DNA of 64,000 nucleotides from Bolinopsis microptera (Eukaryota; Ctenophora; Tentaculata; Lobata; Bolinopsidae): NCBI RefSeq assembly GCF_026151205.1, contig NC_087080.1, forward strand, positions 1,963,096 to 2,027,095, read 5' to 3'. A program made the translations under genes and the position numbers. Each line of letters starts with the position of its first letter. Position 1 is the first letter of the stretch. Positions 48,496-60,769 of this stretch are shown in pieces. The notes under the pieces are model-generated. The model saw only the letters and a program-made list of their open reading frames with translations. It was not told where the DNA came from and ran no database searches.

Positions 48496-48941
48496 TTAAA
48501 ATAGTTCACTCAGTTCCTCGACCATCACGTTCCTCAACATGTCAAGGTGGGAGAGTGAGACAATGTCATGATCGTCGTAGACTTTTACTAAATGTGCCAG
48601 TCGGCTGTCCTTGGTACGCTGACGGGCTCGTTTTGCACGAGGAGCATCCCCGTACCTCTCCTTGAGGATCATCTCATCTGTAGTGGACTGTTCTATGTAG
48701 ACGGCTTGAAGAAAGGTCCAGATAGTTGGGTAAGAGTGTCCCAACATTGCTGCAAACTTTCTGTTAAAGGCCTCTGCGTAGTTGAAGTTGCAGGTAGTCC
48801 GGTCGACGAGGTTCCAGGATTGCGGAGGAAAGTGGGCAGGTTTGGTGTTACGACCGGTGGAAACTGTACCCAATTCGTCATGAAGTAGTTAAGGAAGTCG
48901 TCGAGGCCAAGGTGGGAGGGTATAATATCCAGGAGCTCCAT
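48496..48941 (-). pseudogene. C-terminal fragment of a MULE transposase, frameshifted
   Basis: On the minus strand one frame gives GLDDFLNYFMTNW and the next frame, shifted near 48870, gives HFPPQSWNLVDRTTCNFNYA, then AFNRKF...HSYPTIWTFLQAV. This follows the C-terminal pattern of FLYWCH-MULE transposases (YF..TW, P..FP...WN..DR, N..E...R.F, HP.IW.F). The catalytic DDE core is absent; a 203-bp repeat and an unrelated segment lie where it should be. Not functional as transposase. Confidence 0.65.
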
Positions 48942-49090
48942 GAAAGAAAGGAATCGAATGTGATATACTAAACTAAATTCTCTGTGACATTAATACTGCA
49001 CTATCGAAATCACTAACAAGAACCGCTATGCGATGGGATCTGATCTGGAACATACCCTGTCACTAGACTGAACATGAGATACCTTTAGTA

Positions 49091-49293
49091 GATCACATGT
49101 CTGACAGGCCCCATAGCAAGCACTCCATGAGAGCCCCGGCTCAGATCATGTCATGATATTAGAACTAGTTAACTAAGATCAACTGGTAGGGATTGAGGTA
49201 CATTTTCGGATCGAATCCCTAACGGACTAAATCACTACCAGTAGTGATATTTGGGTGGTAGTGATTCCGTCCGTTAGGGATTCAGTCCTACAA
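49091..49293. repeat. 203-bp direct repeat, copy 1 (partner at 50227-50429)
   Basis: Both copies run from GATCACATGTCTG to CAGTCCTACAA and are nearly identical. They flank the FLYWCH ORF. The last part includes palindromic ATCACTACCAGTAGTGAT and GGGATTnnnTCC blocks, with more degenerate copies at 49293-49400. Confidence 0.9.
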
Positions 49294-49590
49294 GCGGACT
49301 GAATCACTACCGGACTGAATCCCTAACGGACTGAATCACTACCAATCACTATTGGTAGGGATTGAGGTATATTTTCGGACTGAATCACTACCGGACTTAT
49401 TCACTACCGCTAATATCTAGACCTAACCACTTTGATGTGATCCCCACTGAACTTTGCAATAAAGGCATAATTATTCGTATTTCATTAGTTAATTATTTTA
49501 TTTTTTGTTAATTATTATTAGATTTTTCGTGATAATTGACTAAGCAGAAATTTGGTCAAAGAATAATAGATAATATACTGATACAGTAAT

Positions 49591-50052
49591 TTAAATGTCA
49601 CCACCGGGAGAGGTCAGGTAGTTAGGAGGAATCACCAGGTCTTCTAAGGAGATGGGGTTGACAGGATGGGAGTAGGCTGCCAGTCTGGCTCGTCTGACTA
49701 GTCGTGCCAAGGACTTGGGATCACAGTTGAGCCGGGACGAGGCTTCGAAGGATAGTCCAGCGACAGAGTCTGCAACAATCTGCTTAGTTGAGTTCTCAGT
49801 AGTAGCTGCGAGGGTCTTCATTTTAGACTTGGAGCGGTGGGCTGCAATTTGTGCTGGTTGAGATTCGTGGTCATGAGGGGTAGCAGAACAGAAGGTGTCC
49901 TGGACAAGGATCAGGCGGGACTTGCACTTGTTGCACTTCCAGTAGGTCTTGTCTTCCTTCTTTCTGTTAAGGTGGTAGAGGTGACCATCGTAGAGGACGT
50001 TGCGGCTGCCTTTCTTTCTGCCAGGAATAAACTCGATGGATGAGGAAGACAT
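49591..50052 (-). CDS. FLYWCH-type zinc finger protein, MULE-associated (153 codons)
   Basis: The ORF starts at ATG (50052 on the minus strand). After MSSSSIEFIPGRKKGSRN it contains the FLYWCH finger: LYDGHLYHLNRKKEDKTYW, CNKCKSRL..., and a late HDHE pair. The pattern is F/Y...Y...L.R....YW.C..C..R......H.H, residues about 8-65. The rest is a linker with no recognised domain. FLYWCH fingers bind DNA and commonly form the N-terminal part of MULE transposases. Here it stands as a separate intact frame flanked by 203-bp direct repeats. It may be the truncated N-terminus of the same transposase whose C-terminus lies at 48.5-48.9 kb. Confidence 0.7.
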   Translation of the reverse strand: MSSSSIEFIPGRKKGSRNVLYDGHLYHLNRKKEDKTYWKCNKCKSRLILVQDTFCSATPHDHESQPAQIAAHRSKSKMKTLAATTENSTKQIVADSVAGLSFEASSRLNCDPKSLARLVRRARLAAYSHPVNPISLEDLVIPPNYLTSPGGDI

Positions 50053-50226
50053 AGTGGTATAAGATAAACACAGGCGTTGCGGGTTTATATATTATTCCCG
50101 CTAGCTGATTGAGATACCGAGCATGTGAAGGTTCACATCACTGTATTGTCGTATAGCAGGTCATTATGGATGACTTGATCCGAACCAGTTCTCGTTATGG
50201 CTCCTCGTTGCGTACGTAAGTCTGTG

Positions 50227-50429
50227 GATCACATGTCTGCCAGGCCCCATAGCAAGCACTCCATGAGAGCCCCGGCTCAGATCATGTCATGATATTAGAA
50301 CTAGTTAACTAAGATCAACTGGTAGGGATTGAGGTACATTTTCGGATCGAATCCCTAACGGACTAAATCACTACCAGTAGTGATATTTGGGTGGTAGTGA
50401 TTCCGTCCGTTAGGGATTCAGTCCTACAA
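50227..50429. repeat. 203-bp direct repeat, copy 2
   Basis: Same as 49091-49293, same orientation. Confidence 0.9.
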
Positions 50430-51878
50430 TCGCTAAAGTGTCACGCGATGAGATCCTCATTCCTAAATGATCTGCTTGAGTGCACGTACTTGGTCGGTAT
50501 TTCGCTTAGCGAAATCACATCGACCAGTTCATAATTATACCTCTTTATCAAAGAATCTTTTTGCATTTTAGAGTAGCATCAGGATATTTCAGTCAAATGG
50601 AAGAAGTTTATACCGAACAATTGTCTAACGTATCTAAAAATTACAATATGATATCATGTATAATATAAATAATCTAGGACAATTTTCTGCTTCAACAACT
50701 CCATGAATTATTCTAATCTCACTATTATAATAATCAATCACGAGTTGTATCTAATCTGATTTCAATCTTCCGACCAAGTCGACTCTACAGTCCGATCTCA
50801 AATTTCTAACCGTTCCAAAATTTACATGTGGGTACCGCTCTAGAGTCCTCATAGTATGGTTTCGGTAAGGGAGTTCCGCTCTAGAGTCCTATCCTGGCGA
50901 TTTGACTCCACTCTAGGGTCCCCTTATAGTATGGTTCCGGTAAGGGGGTTCCGCTCTAGATTCCTACCCTGGCGATTTGACTCCGCTCTAGGGTCCTACT
51001 TTTGACCAAGTAAGCCATACAGTCCCCCGCTCTACAGTACTACAGCCCAAATTGTGAGATGTTCAAAATCCTACAATGATTATACTAGATTAACGTTATT
51101 ATAGAAAACTAATTAAAGAGTGCTATGTTGCCATGCAGCAGTGAATATGAAGATATTTAAGCAATATATTATGTCATCATAATTTTGTATAATAGGAAGC
51201 AAGTATTTCAGGTCATTTGGTGAACTGTTATGTAAGACTAATATACAGGTTCATCGAGATATCAATGAATATTATTTTTAAGAGGCTACCCATTCGAAAC
51301 ACAGATCATTATCAATCTTGTGAAAATGTTTAAATTTCAAAACATTCTACATGAACACGGTCCCGACACGATACATCTGTACACATCATTAACAAATAAT
51401 ATTTTAATCGAGTTGGTAATGTTACAGTTTTCCACTGTTAATTTGGATATCCGATTGACTGGGAGCATTCAGTCGACTGTCCTCTCTGCTATAAGGTGTG
51501 TAGCGTGTACTATGCCATACTGCCCGGTCACTTGTCCACAATCAACCAAATCATCATATCATATTGATATACATTGAACGTAATTATAATCAATAATGCC
51601 CATTGCTAGGGATATTTTGAGGAATTTAATGGGTGAAAATAGATGTTGTAGTACAATAAATAGAGATAAAGGTGGACAGTACTAGTGGGGTGCAGACAAT
51701 TCGTTAAATTAAATTCTCAGTTCAAAGTTTTAAAATTTCATATTTCGAATGGCATAAAATGGAGACAAATGGCATAAAAATCGTCAAATGGCATAGAAAT
51801 TTCATGGCATAAATGGAAATTTTGCTTGGCCAATTCTCCATTATGCCATTTATGCCATTGGTACCCCCCCTAAGGGAG

Positions 51879-54800
51879 TAGTCTGAGAGTTGAAGTTTCT
51901 TCACATCAAAATGTTAAATTATAAGTGTTTAATAACAACTTAACAACAACTTGTTTAATAAAAACTTACTTAAACTATATACATCACGTGACCAAACTTA
52001 GCTGGATAAAAAGAAAAAAGACGAAAGTTATCGACAGGGGCCCAATCACAGTCATGTGTCTACTGAGGTATTGTAATGACGACATAAGCAATATAAATTA
52101 CACAACAATGAGCAAGGTTTGAGAAAACAATTACACGTGGAGCTTTGTTCTGATTCAAACTTGGGTCAAAGTCTGTGAGTTATTAAAGTCTAAAATAAGC
52201 GATATTAAAGGTAGGCTAAGGAGCTGAGTAGACTTGATAAATATACGCTAAACAATAACAATAATAATGGACTACATTATCATTGTTGTTGTTGAGACTT
52301 GTGACGGAGTCTTGTGACCTTGTTTAACACAGAAGGTCAGAACACTGGTCTCGAAATAAAACAGATACACTAGTTTCAGAATAAAACAGAAATAGAAAGA
52401 GAAATACTAGTCTCAGAATCAAACAGAAAGAGAAACACTAGTCTCAGGATAAAACAGAAAGAGAAAAATTAGTCTCAGAATAAAACAGAAAGAGAAACAC
52501 TAGTCTCAGGATAAAACAGAAAACAAGCTACGAGACGTGATTGTGTATAGTGTATGTAACATATTCCTTATTCCGTGTCCCAAAATATCTCTGAATGTCT
52601 TCAAGCTCAAACTCAGCAACAATAAACTCATATATTCCATGTCTTCAAGTATTACAGTTAATTCAAATATTACAGCTTTGTAATGCAATGTCGTTTATCG
52701 TCGTTTAATGCTTCCAACGAAGCTAATTTATTATTGACTGAATCCAAACCAGACACAGCACAATACCAGCTGTTCTGGGGTAAGTTCCCAGAATTTAGTC
52801 GGTAAATTAAATAAAACGTGCGTCACTAAATCTGCTCAGATCAGATACCAAGACATTTGAGTTATATAATAACTTAATAATTATCCCAACATCTCAGTGA
52901 GATTGTTGATTATGATGCAGATATGTTAAGACTCATCGTACATAATACATATTTGATAATGATCGAATTTTAATATTATCTGTCTACAAATTGTAGGGGA
53001 GACAACCAGAAGAATGAAAATGTAATTGGGAAGCCAGCGCCCAGCACCATTCTCACTCATATTCTCATATTCACTAACTAGACGTGAAATCTTCCCTGGC
53101 AAATGATTAAAGATGTCTAGCTGTCTACCTCAACTATACGATAAATGTTTTAGAAGGTATTCTTAATATCATAAAATTTAAAAATTCAGGACAATTATGT
53201 TGCCTCTCCAACCAGAATTCGAGTTACTGAATATATTATGTTATGTAGTCTGTCTGCTAAATATTATTAAATGGTTATTTGAGTAGGTAGACTAACTATT
53301 GACTAACGTCATTATATATGGGAACTTACCGAATCTGGTAAAAAGTGGTGGTCACGGCACGCTCCTGTCAAATTAAGCTTATTAACTGGGGGTAACGAGG
53401 AAATGGAAGATTTGTGCAAGATATTAATCATGGATCATGATTATGAGTGATAGATGGAGATGACCACGAATCAGTCATACCACATGACGTGTATTATTTA
53501 AGATATATATGAGCTTTTAAACTTAAATGTTCTTAAAAAAACTATATAATAAGTTATTTGATAAGAACTGTGTATACTGTAGAGAGGATTCCAGCCGAGA
53601 AATATCTGGAGCAATGCCAATTTTAAAGCCTCCAATTTTCAACCAGCTCAACCCAGTAAACACTAAACAAGTATAAACGGCAACACAACAATATCATTAA
53701 ACTCAGCTAACAGCATAAAACCTTCAAGATGGGGCAAAGTAAATGGCTTTATGCAACCACGCAACATGGCATATATATTACTATTGCTGGGTCACGTGGC
53801 AAGGCCTTTATTAACCTCTCGCTACATGATCTGTCATAAAAGAAGTGTAAATTGTTCCCCAGGGGAAGCTCGTTTGATATATCTTAATGGAGTTCTGGTC
53901 AACAGTAGTGCTGTAACAGGTTGCGTTATCTAGTTTATATATTATTTACATCACTCAGTTTTACATCATCGTATTTAATCAGTTAAAGTGAAGGAACGGT
54001 CATTTGCTATTTTTATCTATTACTTAGTTACGTAGTGGTTGTGGAGGCAGTCAATTTGGTAACGCTGACAACGCTTCAATCTTTAGATGTAGTAAAGGGG
54101 GCAATGGTTAAAACTTAAATTTGTAATATTTATGAAAATAATGAGACATGTCCTTGAATCTTTTCATGAAGTAAAATTCCCCATTATCCCAACTATTATA
54201 TTAATTCACTATAAGTATTTATATATCCAAAAGAAAAAAGTAAAGTGAAGTAAGAGTCTGTAAATGTTTGTAACAATGTACTATTTAGTAAAGGTAGAGA
54301 CAGTCAAGCTAGTACCAGCAACAATACGCTACTGTCATAAGAGAGGGAGGGGTAATGGACACCGATAAAAACTTCAATTTGTAATATTTATTGCAATAAT
54401 GTTACATGTATCATTGTATCTAATCACGAATGTTTGCTAGCTAAATTGGCCATTTAACGTACCCATGAGAAATAAATTTAATTAAAATTAGCTGACACGT
54501 GGTGTCGGGTTGGCTCGGTGTCTGTGCATACTGCATATTATGCTTAACATGCAAGGTAAAATGCAGCGCTGGACCCATCCCGCAATTATGATACTGCATC
54601 CCATCTGTTCGGCGAAGTTTAGCGCGAAATTAACAAGGGCGGAGGACACAATGCAAGGGCGTAGGGCGCAAGGGCGGTACTTTCTTAAAAAGGTGGACAC
54701 GAGGGCGAATCACATGAATCACTTTAACATTGACAAACGGTTTTTTTGATGTTCTCAACAGTCAGGTTGACGTTAAGCTTAGACTTAGAGTTAGCTCGAA

Positions 54801-56270
54801 GAATTCGGTCTACTCACATATAAATTCGAAACGAAACATAGTGATGTGACAAATATTCATGATCACCCAGATTTACGCGAGCCAAAAATTAAGAGATTTT
54901 CCTTAAATATCTCAGCCAACTCAGCAGCAGATTTGGTAACGTGCTTAGACCAATTAAACATGTTCATGTGACAAACTTGGTCTTCAGAATATCGCAGGAC
55001 GGTTTTTGGTTCCGCATTCGTGTCAATGTTAAAATTAATCATGTGATTTGCCCTTTTGGGAAGGTAACTCCCTTGTGTCCTATGCCCTCGTGTCCTATAC
55101 CCAGCACGAACTGACCCTTCTCAAACACAGTAATGCCATGTCATAGGAGTACTGTCAAGCATCACAGCAGCAAACTGCAAAGGCGTTATACGAGAACTTT
55201 TCAGAAAAAAAAAACAAGTTTTGAAGAAAAATTCGGGGGAAAGGAAATACCCGCAGTAAATCGGGGTTTGCGGTAAATCGGGGCGCGGTAAATTGGGGTT
55301 TTCCTGCAAAAAGATTAAGACAGATCTGTAAATCAATTAAGGTAACCCTGACTGAATGCTAACGCTTGCACTTTTTGATTTAGGAGATAATCGGGCAGCT
55401 GTATTGGGTTTACTTCTATTTCTGGGATTTCTGAACTTTATTTGGGGATATGATCATAATGACATATGGGAGCTATTCTCAGGCCAAGTATTAAGTAATA
55501 CTAATACCTGTTACCCAGGGCGTCGTTTAGAACCAAGTAAATGGCCGTATATAATATATATACAGTATACTCATTTAAACAGTATGGTACTGGAAGGTGC
55601 AGCTATATCAAGAATATTTAATCAAAATTAAACGACCAATTTATTAAGATTAAACGGAGATATTTTAAGATTTTACGATGCTATTTGTGGTCAGATTACC
55701 AAGAAGTACTCATATTAAGTGTCAGATGACACATCTGTAACAATTTATATAGTGCGTCAGCGGCACTATTTAGCAACAGCACTGTTCTGCAGATTGCTTG
55801 TTTTGCAGAGAAATTATAATTATTATTGATAAGTGACAGAGAATGAGGCAGATTGAAGGCCGAAGGAGAATGCCGATCTAGACATAATATAACCAGAATT
55901 TCTCCGGGAAGTTAATAGTTATTAATTTGATTCGGGAAATTGTCGGGGAATTTGGAACTGCAATCGGATTATAAAAATATGATCATCTGTGAATGAGGAG
56001 TATACTTAAAGATAAAAGCGTATAAACTAAGAACTACAAACACGAGGGTCGTGATACTATAAGTATAACATGTAAAGTATAACTGTATATACTACAAGTA
56101 TACTATGTAACTCATGCTACAATTCAAATAGAAACATGCATAATTAACTCTTTAAGGGCCCTAGTGAATTATCACTTCAAAGAATAGTCACACCAGGTGC
56201 TCAGGGCTATTAAATTTACACACGTCCTCTACTAGTATAAGTGTCGCAATAGAGAGAACATTCTTTTAAA
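51879..56270. other. Gene-free stretch
   Basis: No supported exons. It contains the 31-33-bp repeat at 52349-52524 and a weak inverted match between about 54690-54720 and 55040-55065 (CGAATCACATGAAT versus ATCATGTGATTTGCCC), perhaps an old MITE. Frames at 53751-53933 and 55356-55631 show no recognisable domain. Confidence 0.5.
52349..52524. repeat. 31-33-bp tandem repeat, about five copies
   Basis: The unit is AATAAAACAGAAAGAGAAAC followed by ACTAGTCTCAGG, with small changes. Confidence 0.85.
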
Positions 56271-56277
56271 TGAGTAA

Positions 56278-56395
56278 GGGGTCGTTCACATATTACGTAA
56301 TCAGCTGAGGGGGGGGGGGGGGGGGTTCCAAATGATAACGCTAGTGTAATTTTGACACAATAGCTATGACGTGTAAAACTGATATGAACGACCCC
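56278..56395. mobile_element. 118-bp Harbinger-like MITE with TAA target duplication
   Basis: TAA|GGGGTCGTTCA at the left and TGAACGACCCC|TAA at the right. It has an internal TTACGTAATCAGC followed by a long G-run. Both ends match those at 20885 and 24972. Confidence 0.75.
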
Positions 56396-57617
56396 TAAAC
56401 AATATAATTCTTGTCACACGTTGTATAGCAGACCTGCCGTGCATGAGTGCGCGGCTGTATCGTGGCTTTCGCCACTTAGTGAAACGACAATGGGGGTCAC
56501 GACGTGATACAACATAGTTGTAGGTTTTAATGAATTTATATAAACATACAAAATCTTATTTAAGTGTTTCGCACTTTACGTTTCTTGGGGCTATTTTGGG
56601 CCAGATTTCATTTTAAAAAGCCACAAGATTACTCACCAATCGAAATCCTAAATATAGCCAGATAGAATTCAATTCTATAAGTATAATGTAGAATAATAAA
56701 GTATAATGTAGAGTTGGTCCGCTATTAGTATTAGTCATCGAAACATTAACAGAGCACTTTTCAAGATGACATTTTCTTAATTCCAATTCCTCATGCTATT
56801 AATAACATTTTATAATCATCATATAAATCGTCTTACATGGAAACTAAATCCTGAGCCATTGGCATTATGTATACTGAATACTCAGAAGATTGAGTAAAGA
56901 TTGCTCTACAAATACCAACCCGAAAATGAGTCCTTTAGAACTGACATGGCAACTTTATAAGTTATAAAACCTGTCACCACATACGTAGGCAGCAAAACCC
57001 TGTAGATGAACTAGTACTACTAGGGTGAAGTTGGTCCAGGTTGATTTAATTTCAGGGGTGATGTCTGTCATAGTTCTGCTTAATTTCAAACTTCGTGGCT
57101 GACATCTTATACGCTCCCAAGCTTATCACTTTAAATTGCAAAAAATCACTACTAGCTCGATTTTGTCATGCACTTTATATTTATTGAGATGGTCGAGCAG
57201 CAAAATCGCGCGTAGGTAATTACTCTCACAATTACGTGGTAGCAGAGAATTAGTTAGAAATGGTAACACGACTCCTGTCCGACAGCACTATTTTTTGTGT
57301 TTGAGATGATGTCTAAAATTTGGCACATCAAATTCACCCAAACTTGAACAGATTATTCGTTTTAAAGCTATCTCACTATCTGCAAAGTTTCAAGAAAATC
57401 GTATGGTTGGATCTCTAGAAATACCAGTTCCAAGAATCCATATTCAACCCGAAACTAGAAGTGAAGTTAACTGGCACGTCAATCTTGCACTCTAACATCT
57501 TAGTGAGTGACGCGAGCAAGAGACCAGCAAGCTAGGTAATACAAACGGCGGTTATTTGAAAGTTAACAGCAAAACTATCGAGAATTACCAGCACATACAG
57601 TTAAATGTCTTATGTTG

Positions 57618-57720
57618 ACGGTGTGGCGTAGTGGAGTACTGGATCACAATTACTACTGTTACAGACTCAATCCCTCAATTTCAGTTCAGGGTTGCTGGGA
57701 TTGGGGGTTAACAGTAGGTA
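57618..57720 (+). mobile_element. Possible tRNA-derived SINE head
   Basis: TGGCGTAGTGG (57624-57634) fits the pol III A box, and GACTCAATCCC (57664-57674) is close to a B box, about 30 bp further, a tRNA-like spacing. The cloverleaf is not otherwise clear. Confidence 0.35.
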
Positions 57721-58124
57721 AATTATGGTTAGTGTTCAATACCATCCCATTATTCCCATAGTTATATAATTTCTGCACGAAAACTCAAGATTTTGGACAT
57801 AACAAGCACCCTGTGGATATACCAATAAAACTAATTTATTGACTCTGATCTCCAGTTGGTAATGCAAAAGCTCGACTTAGTGCCAACTGCACAATTATTA
57901 AATTATTATCAGCATTTTTTATACGAAGGCCTTACTCTAAATTGTGCTAAAAATAAATTTTCTAAATAGTGTTTAGTAAGTGCCTGCCAAGTTTTAAAAC
58001 CCTATGAGGAATAGAGGATCGAAGTTTGAAAAGTGGTAATTTTTAGTTGTTGGCAGTTGAAAATCGCATGCATAATACAAGGACCCATTACTTTATTGAT
58101 CAATCTTAAAGAATAATCTCAGAA

Positions 58125-58126
<2 letters not shown>

Positions 58127-58217
<91 letters not shown>

Positions 58218-58222
58218 GTCTG
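58127..58222. repeat. (TGTC)n microsatellite
   Basis: More than twenty tandem TGTC units, with one TATC change near the end. Confidence 0.95.
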
Positions 58223-58600
58223 TGCGCGTGTAATTTCCGAGCGGCTTAATCAAGAAAACGGTTAAAGTTATGGGACTGATTTTTTCGGTATAGTGCCGAG
58301 AAAACTCTGACGAAGCCAAATGATAAAGGTTCTTCAAATCAGTCGGTGGTTAGTGGTTTAATTGATGGGTTTGTACCACAATGGTGACATAAAATGGATC
58401 ACTTTTTTCTCCCTCCTCGCTCTCTCTCCCATTACTGCATAGGCAGCGTTGGTGCATAAATCATAATTAGGTTAGCCTCGATATTCACTGTCATGTAATA
58501 CTATAAGCTTATTAGGGGAGGGAGCACTCATTGCGGTCTGTTTGGACTGTAAAGAGAGTTCATACTTTCATACGACAATGTTATGCGTGTTTTCAAATAT

Positions 58601-58755
58601 ACAGGCCCAAAAGTAACTACCCACACGCAACCCTCTAATAGTAATAACTCACGTATAGTAATTCTTCTTAGAATTGCACGGAAATTTCAGAGATTATAGA
58701 TATGGGTCAAACTTAGATTTCATAAAAGTTTCGTCAAATGTAATCTATTACAGTG
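58601..58755 (+). repeat. Extra partial copy of the GGCCCAAAAGTAACTACCC family
   Basis: From GGCCCAAAAGTAACTACCCA to ATCTATTACAGTGGGTGTG it matches about 59306-59452, in the same orientation, with several differences. It directly precedes the left arm of the large inverted repeat. Confidence 0.75.
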
Positions 58756-60768
58756 GGTGTGTCCTGTTCCCAGGTTTTTGGGATTCATGTATCAAGCAAC
58801 CTCATTATAGAGATCCCATTTCATATCCTTGTTTTTAAGAAAAATCATGACTTCTCGCAATATAGACATCTCCGGTTTCTTGGGGAGACTTTGCATTTTG
58901 TCAGCAAATAACCAGCAATTTAAATGGCAGACAGGAATACTTTATTTTAACCAGCAAATGCCAACAGTTTCAAGATCACTTACTGTTACTACCACCGCGC
59001 CGAGACAAGGTTTAATAAATACTGTTATAACTCGACATACTGACACACAGTGCTGTTAATTTGTGATGGTTATGTTGTTAGCTTCCGGCTTCACCTGAAT
59101 TTCTGGGAATTTTCATTTCAGCAGGGAACTTCTACTACCATAATATACTTAACCACCATCAGAGTCAATAAACTAGTTTAATAGATAGTTTATGTTATAG
59201 TAGTTGCGATCAACTAGCTAACTGGGGTGTCTACGCCCTACGGCCGGGACTTCACTATCGCAGTTGAAATTCAAAAGTGTAAACCCGCCTATTACAGGGT
59301 GGCCCAAAAGTAACTACCCACACGCAAGTCGCAACCCTTTAATAACTAACGTAATTCTTCTTAGAATTGCACATCAATTTCGGAGACTATCGATATGGGT
59401 CAAACTTAGATTTCCTAAAAGTTTCGTCAAATTTAATCTATTACAGTGGGTGTGGCACGCCACTCCCTCTTTTTCGCTAGTGTCACCATAAAGTGATAAC
59501 GCTTTCAGCTAGGAACTTCAAAATTTCTAGACACATTTGGTTTGATAATGGAAGTGCTTTCCCAAAATTTCAAGTTGATTGTTTACAATTTAAGCGAGTT
59601 ATGACCCTTTTAAGATATTGCAGATACGTGATCTCGGCACTTAATCAGTGATTTCGTCACCCAATCAGTAATCTCATCGGGAGCTATTCGCTAGCGAGCA
59701 ACAATGAGCCTCATTAGGCGGGATCGAGCATGTTGGTGGATGACGATCTGATCACTTTGAGTGAATACATATAGTGTCGTTCCTTAAAACCGAAGAAATT
59801 CGTGTTATAGCGCTTTGGTTGCTGTTCTATAACTAAGCAGTCTCCAACCAATCAGAGCATTGATTGAGTGAAGATATCACTGATTAGTGCTGGATCACGT
59901 ATCTGCAATATCTTAAAAGGGTCATAACTCGCTTAAATTGTGAACAATCAACTTGCAATTTCGGGAAAGCACTTCCATTATCAAACCAAATGTGTCTAGA
60001 AATTTTGAAGTTCCTAGCTGAAAGCGTTATCACTTTATGGTGACAATAGGGAAAAAGAGGGAGTAGCGTGCCACACCCACTGTAATAGATTAAATTTAAC
60101 CAAACTTTCAGGAAATCTAAGTTTGACCCATATCGATAGTCTCTGAAATTTATGTGCAATTCTAAGAAGAATTACGTCAGTTATTAAAGGGTTGCGACTT
60201 GCGTGTGGGTAGTTACTTTTGGGCCACCCTGTAATAGGCGGGTTTACACTTTTGAATTTCAACTGCGATAGTGAAGTCCTGGCCGTAGGGCGTAGACACC
60301 CCCAGTTAGCTAGTTGATCACAACTACTATAACAGACACTATCTTAAACTAGTTTATTGACTCTGATGGTGGTTAAGCACATAATGGTAGTAGAAGTTCC
60401 CTGCTGAAATGAAAATTCCCAGAAATTCAGGAGAAGCCGGAAGCTAACAACATAACCATCACAAATTAACAGCACTGTGTGTCAGTATGTCGAGTTATAA
60501 CAGTATTTATTAAACCTTGTCTCGGCGCGGTGGTAGTAACAGTAAGTGATCTTGAAACTGTTGGCATTTGCTGGTTAAAATAAAGTATTCCTGTCTGCCA
60601 TTTAAATTGCTGGTTATTTGTTGACAAAATGCAAAGTCTCCCCAAGAAACCGGAAATCTATATTGCGAAAAGTCATGATTTTTCTTAAAAACAAGGATAT
60701 AAAATGGGATCTCTAATGAGGTTGCTGGTACATGAATCCCAAAAACCTGGCACAGGACATCTGATCTC
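58753..60768. repeat. 2-kb inverted repeat with arms of about 885 bp and a loop of about 245 bp
   Basis: Left arm about 58753-59640, right arm about 59885-60768. The arms correspond from GTCCTGTTCCCAGGTTTTTG at the outside to the AAGATATTGCAGATACGTGAT region at the inside, with only scattered differences and a few short length changes. Inside each arm is ACAGGGTGGCCCAAAAGTAA, similar to a Tc1/mariner terminal repeat. Short frames in the arms show no domain. Confidence 0.9.
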
Positions 60769-60769
60769 A

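Larger units (their letters stand above)
48173..51003. repeat. Inner inverted repeat of the MULE-like element
   Basis: AAAGTAGGACCCTAGAGCGG, then AGTCAAATCGCCAGGGTAGGA, at 48173 onward matches the reverse complement ending at 51003 for about 80 bp with few differences, and more loosely to about 200 bp. Each arm contains two or three tandem copies of a CTCTAGAGCGG-based unit. These may be the terminal repeats of a second, nested element. Confidence 0.8.
47848..51870. mobile_element. 4.0-kb Mutator-like (MULE) element with FLYWCH ORF and internally deleted transposase
   Basis: TAAGGGAG flanks both ends (47840-47847 and 51871-51878). The ends are inverted: a G-run then TACCAATGGCATAAA on the left, and TTTATGCCATTGGTACC then a C-run on the right. 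A second, longer inverted repeat lies inside (about 48173-48370 and 50823-51003), with repeated CTAGAGCGGA(G/A)(T/C)C and AGTCAAATCGCC blocks. Minus-strand ORFs match FLYWCH and MULE transposase C-terminal patterns. An 8-bp duplication and FLYWCH/MULE coding fit a Mutator-superfamily origin. Confidence 0.75.

Noticed and set aside
53751-55631. Small frames at 53751-53933, 54510-54749 and 55356-55631
   Set aside because: There are no exon borders, domain motifs or repeat-free conserved-looking blocks; lengths are expected by chance in 64 kb.
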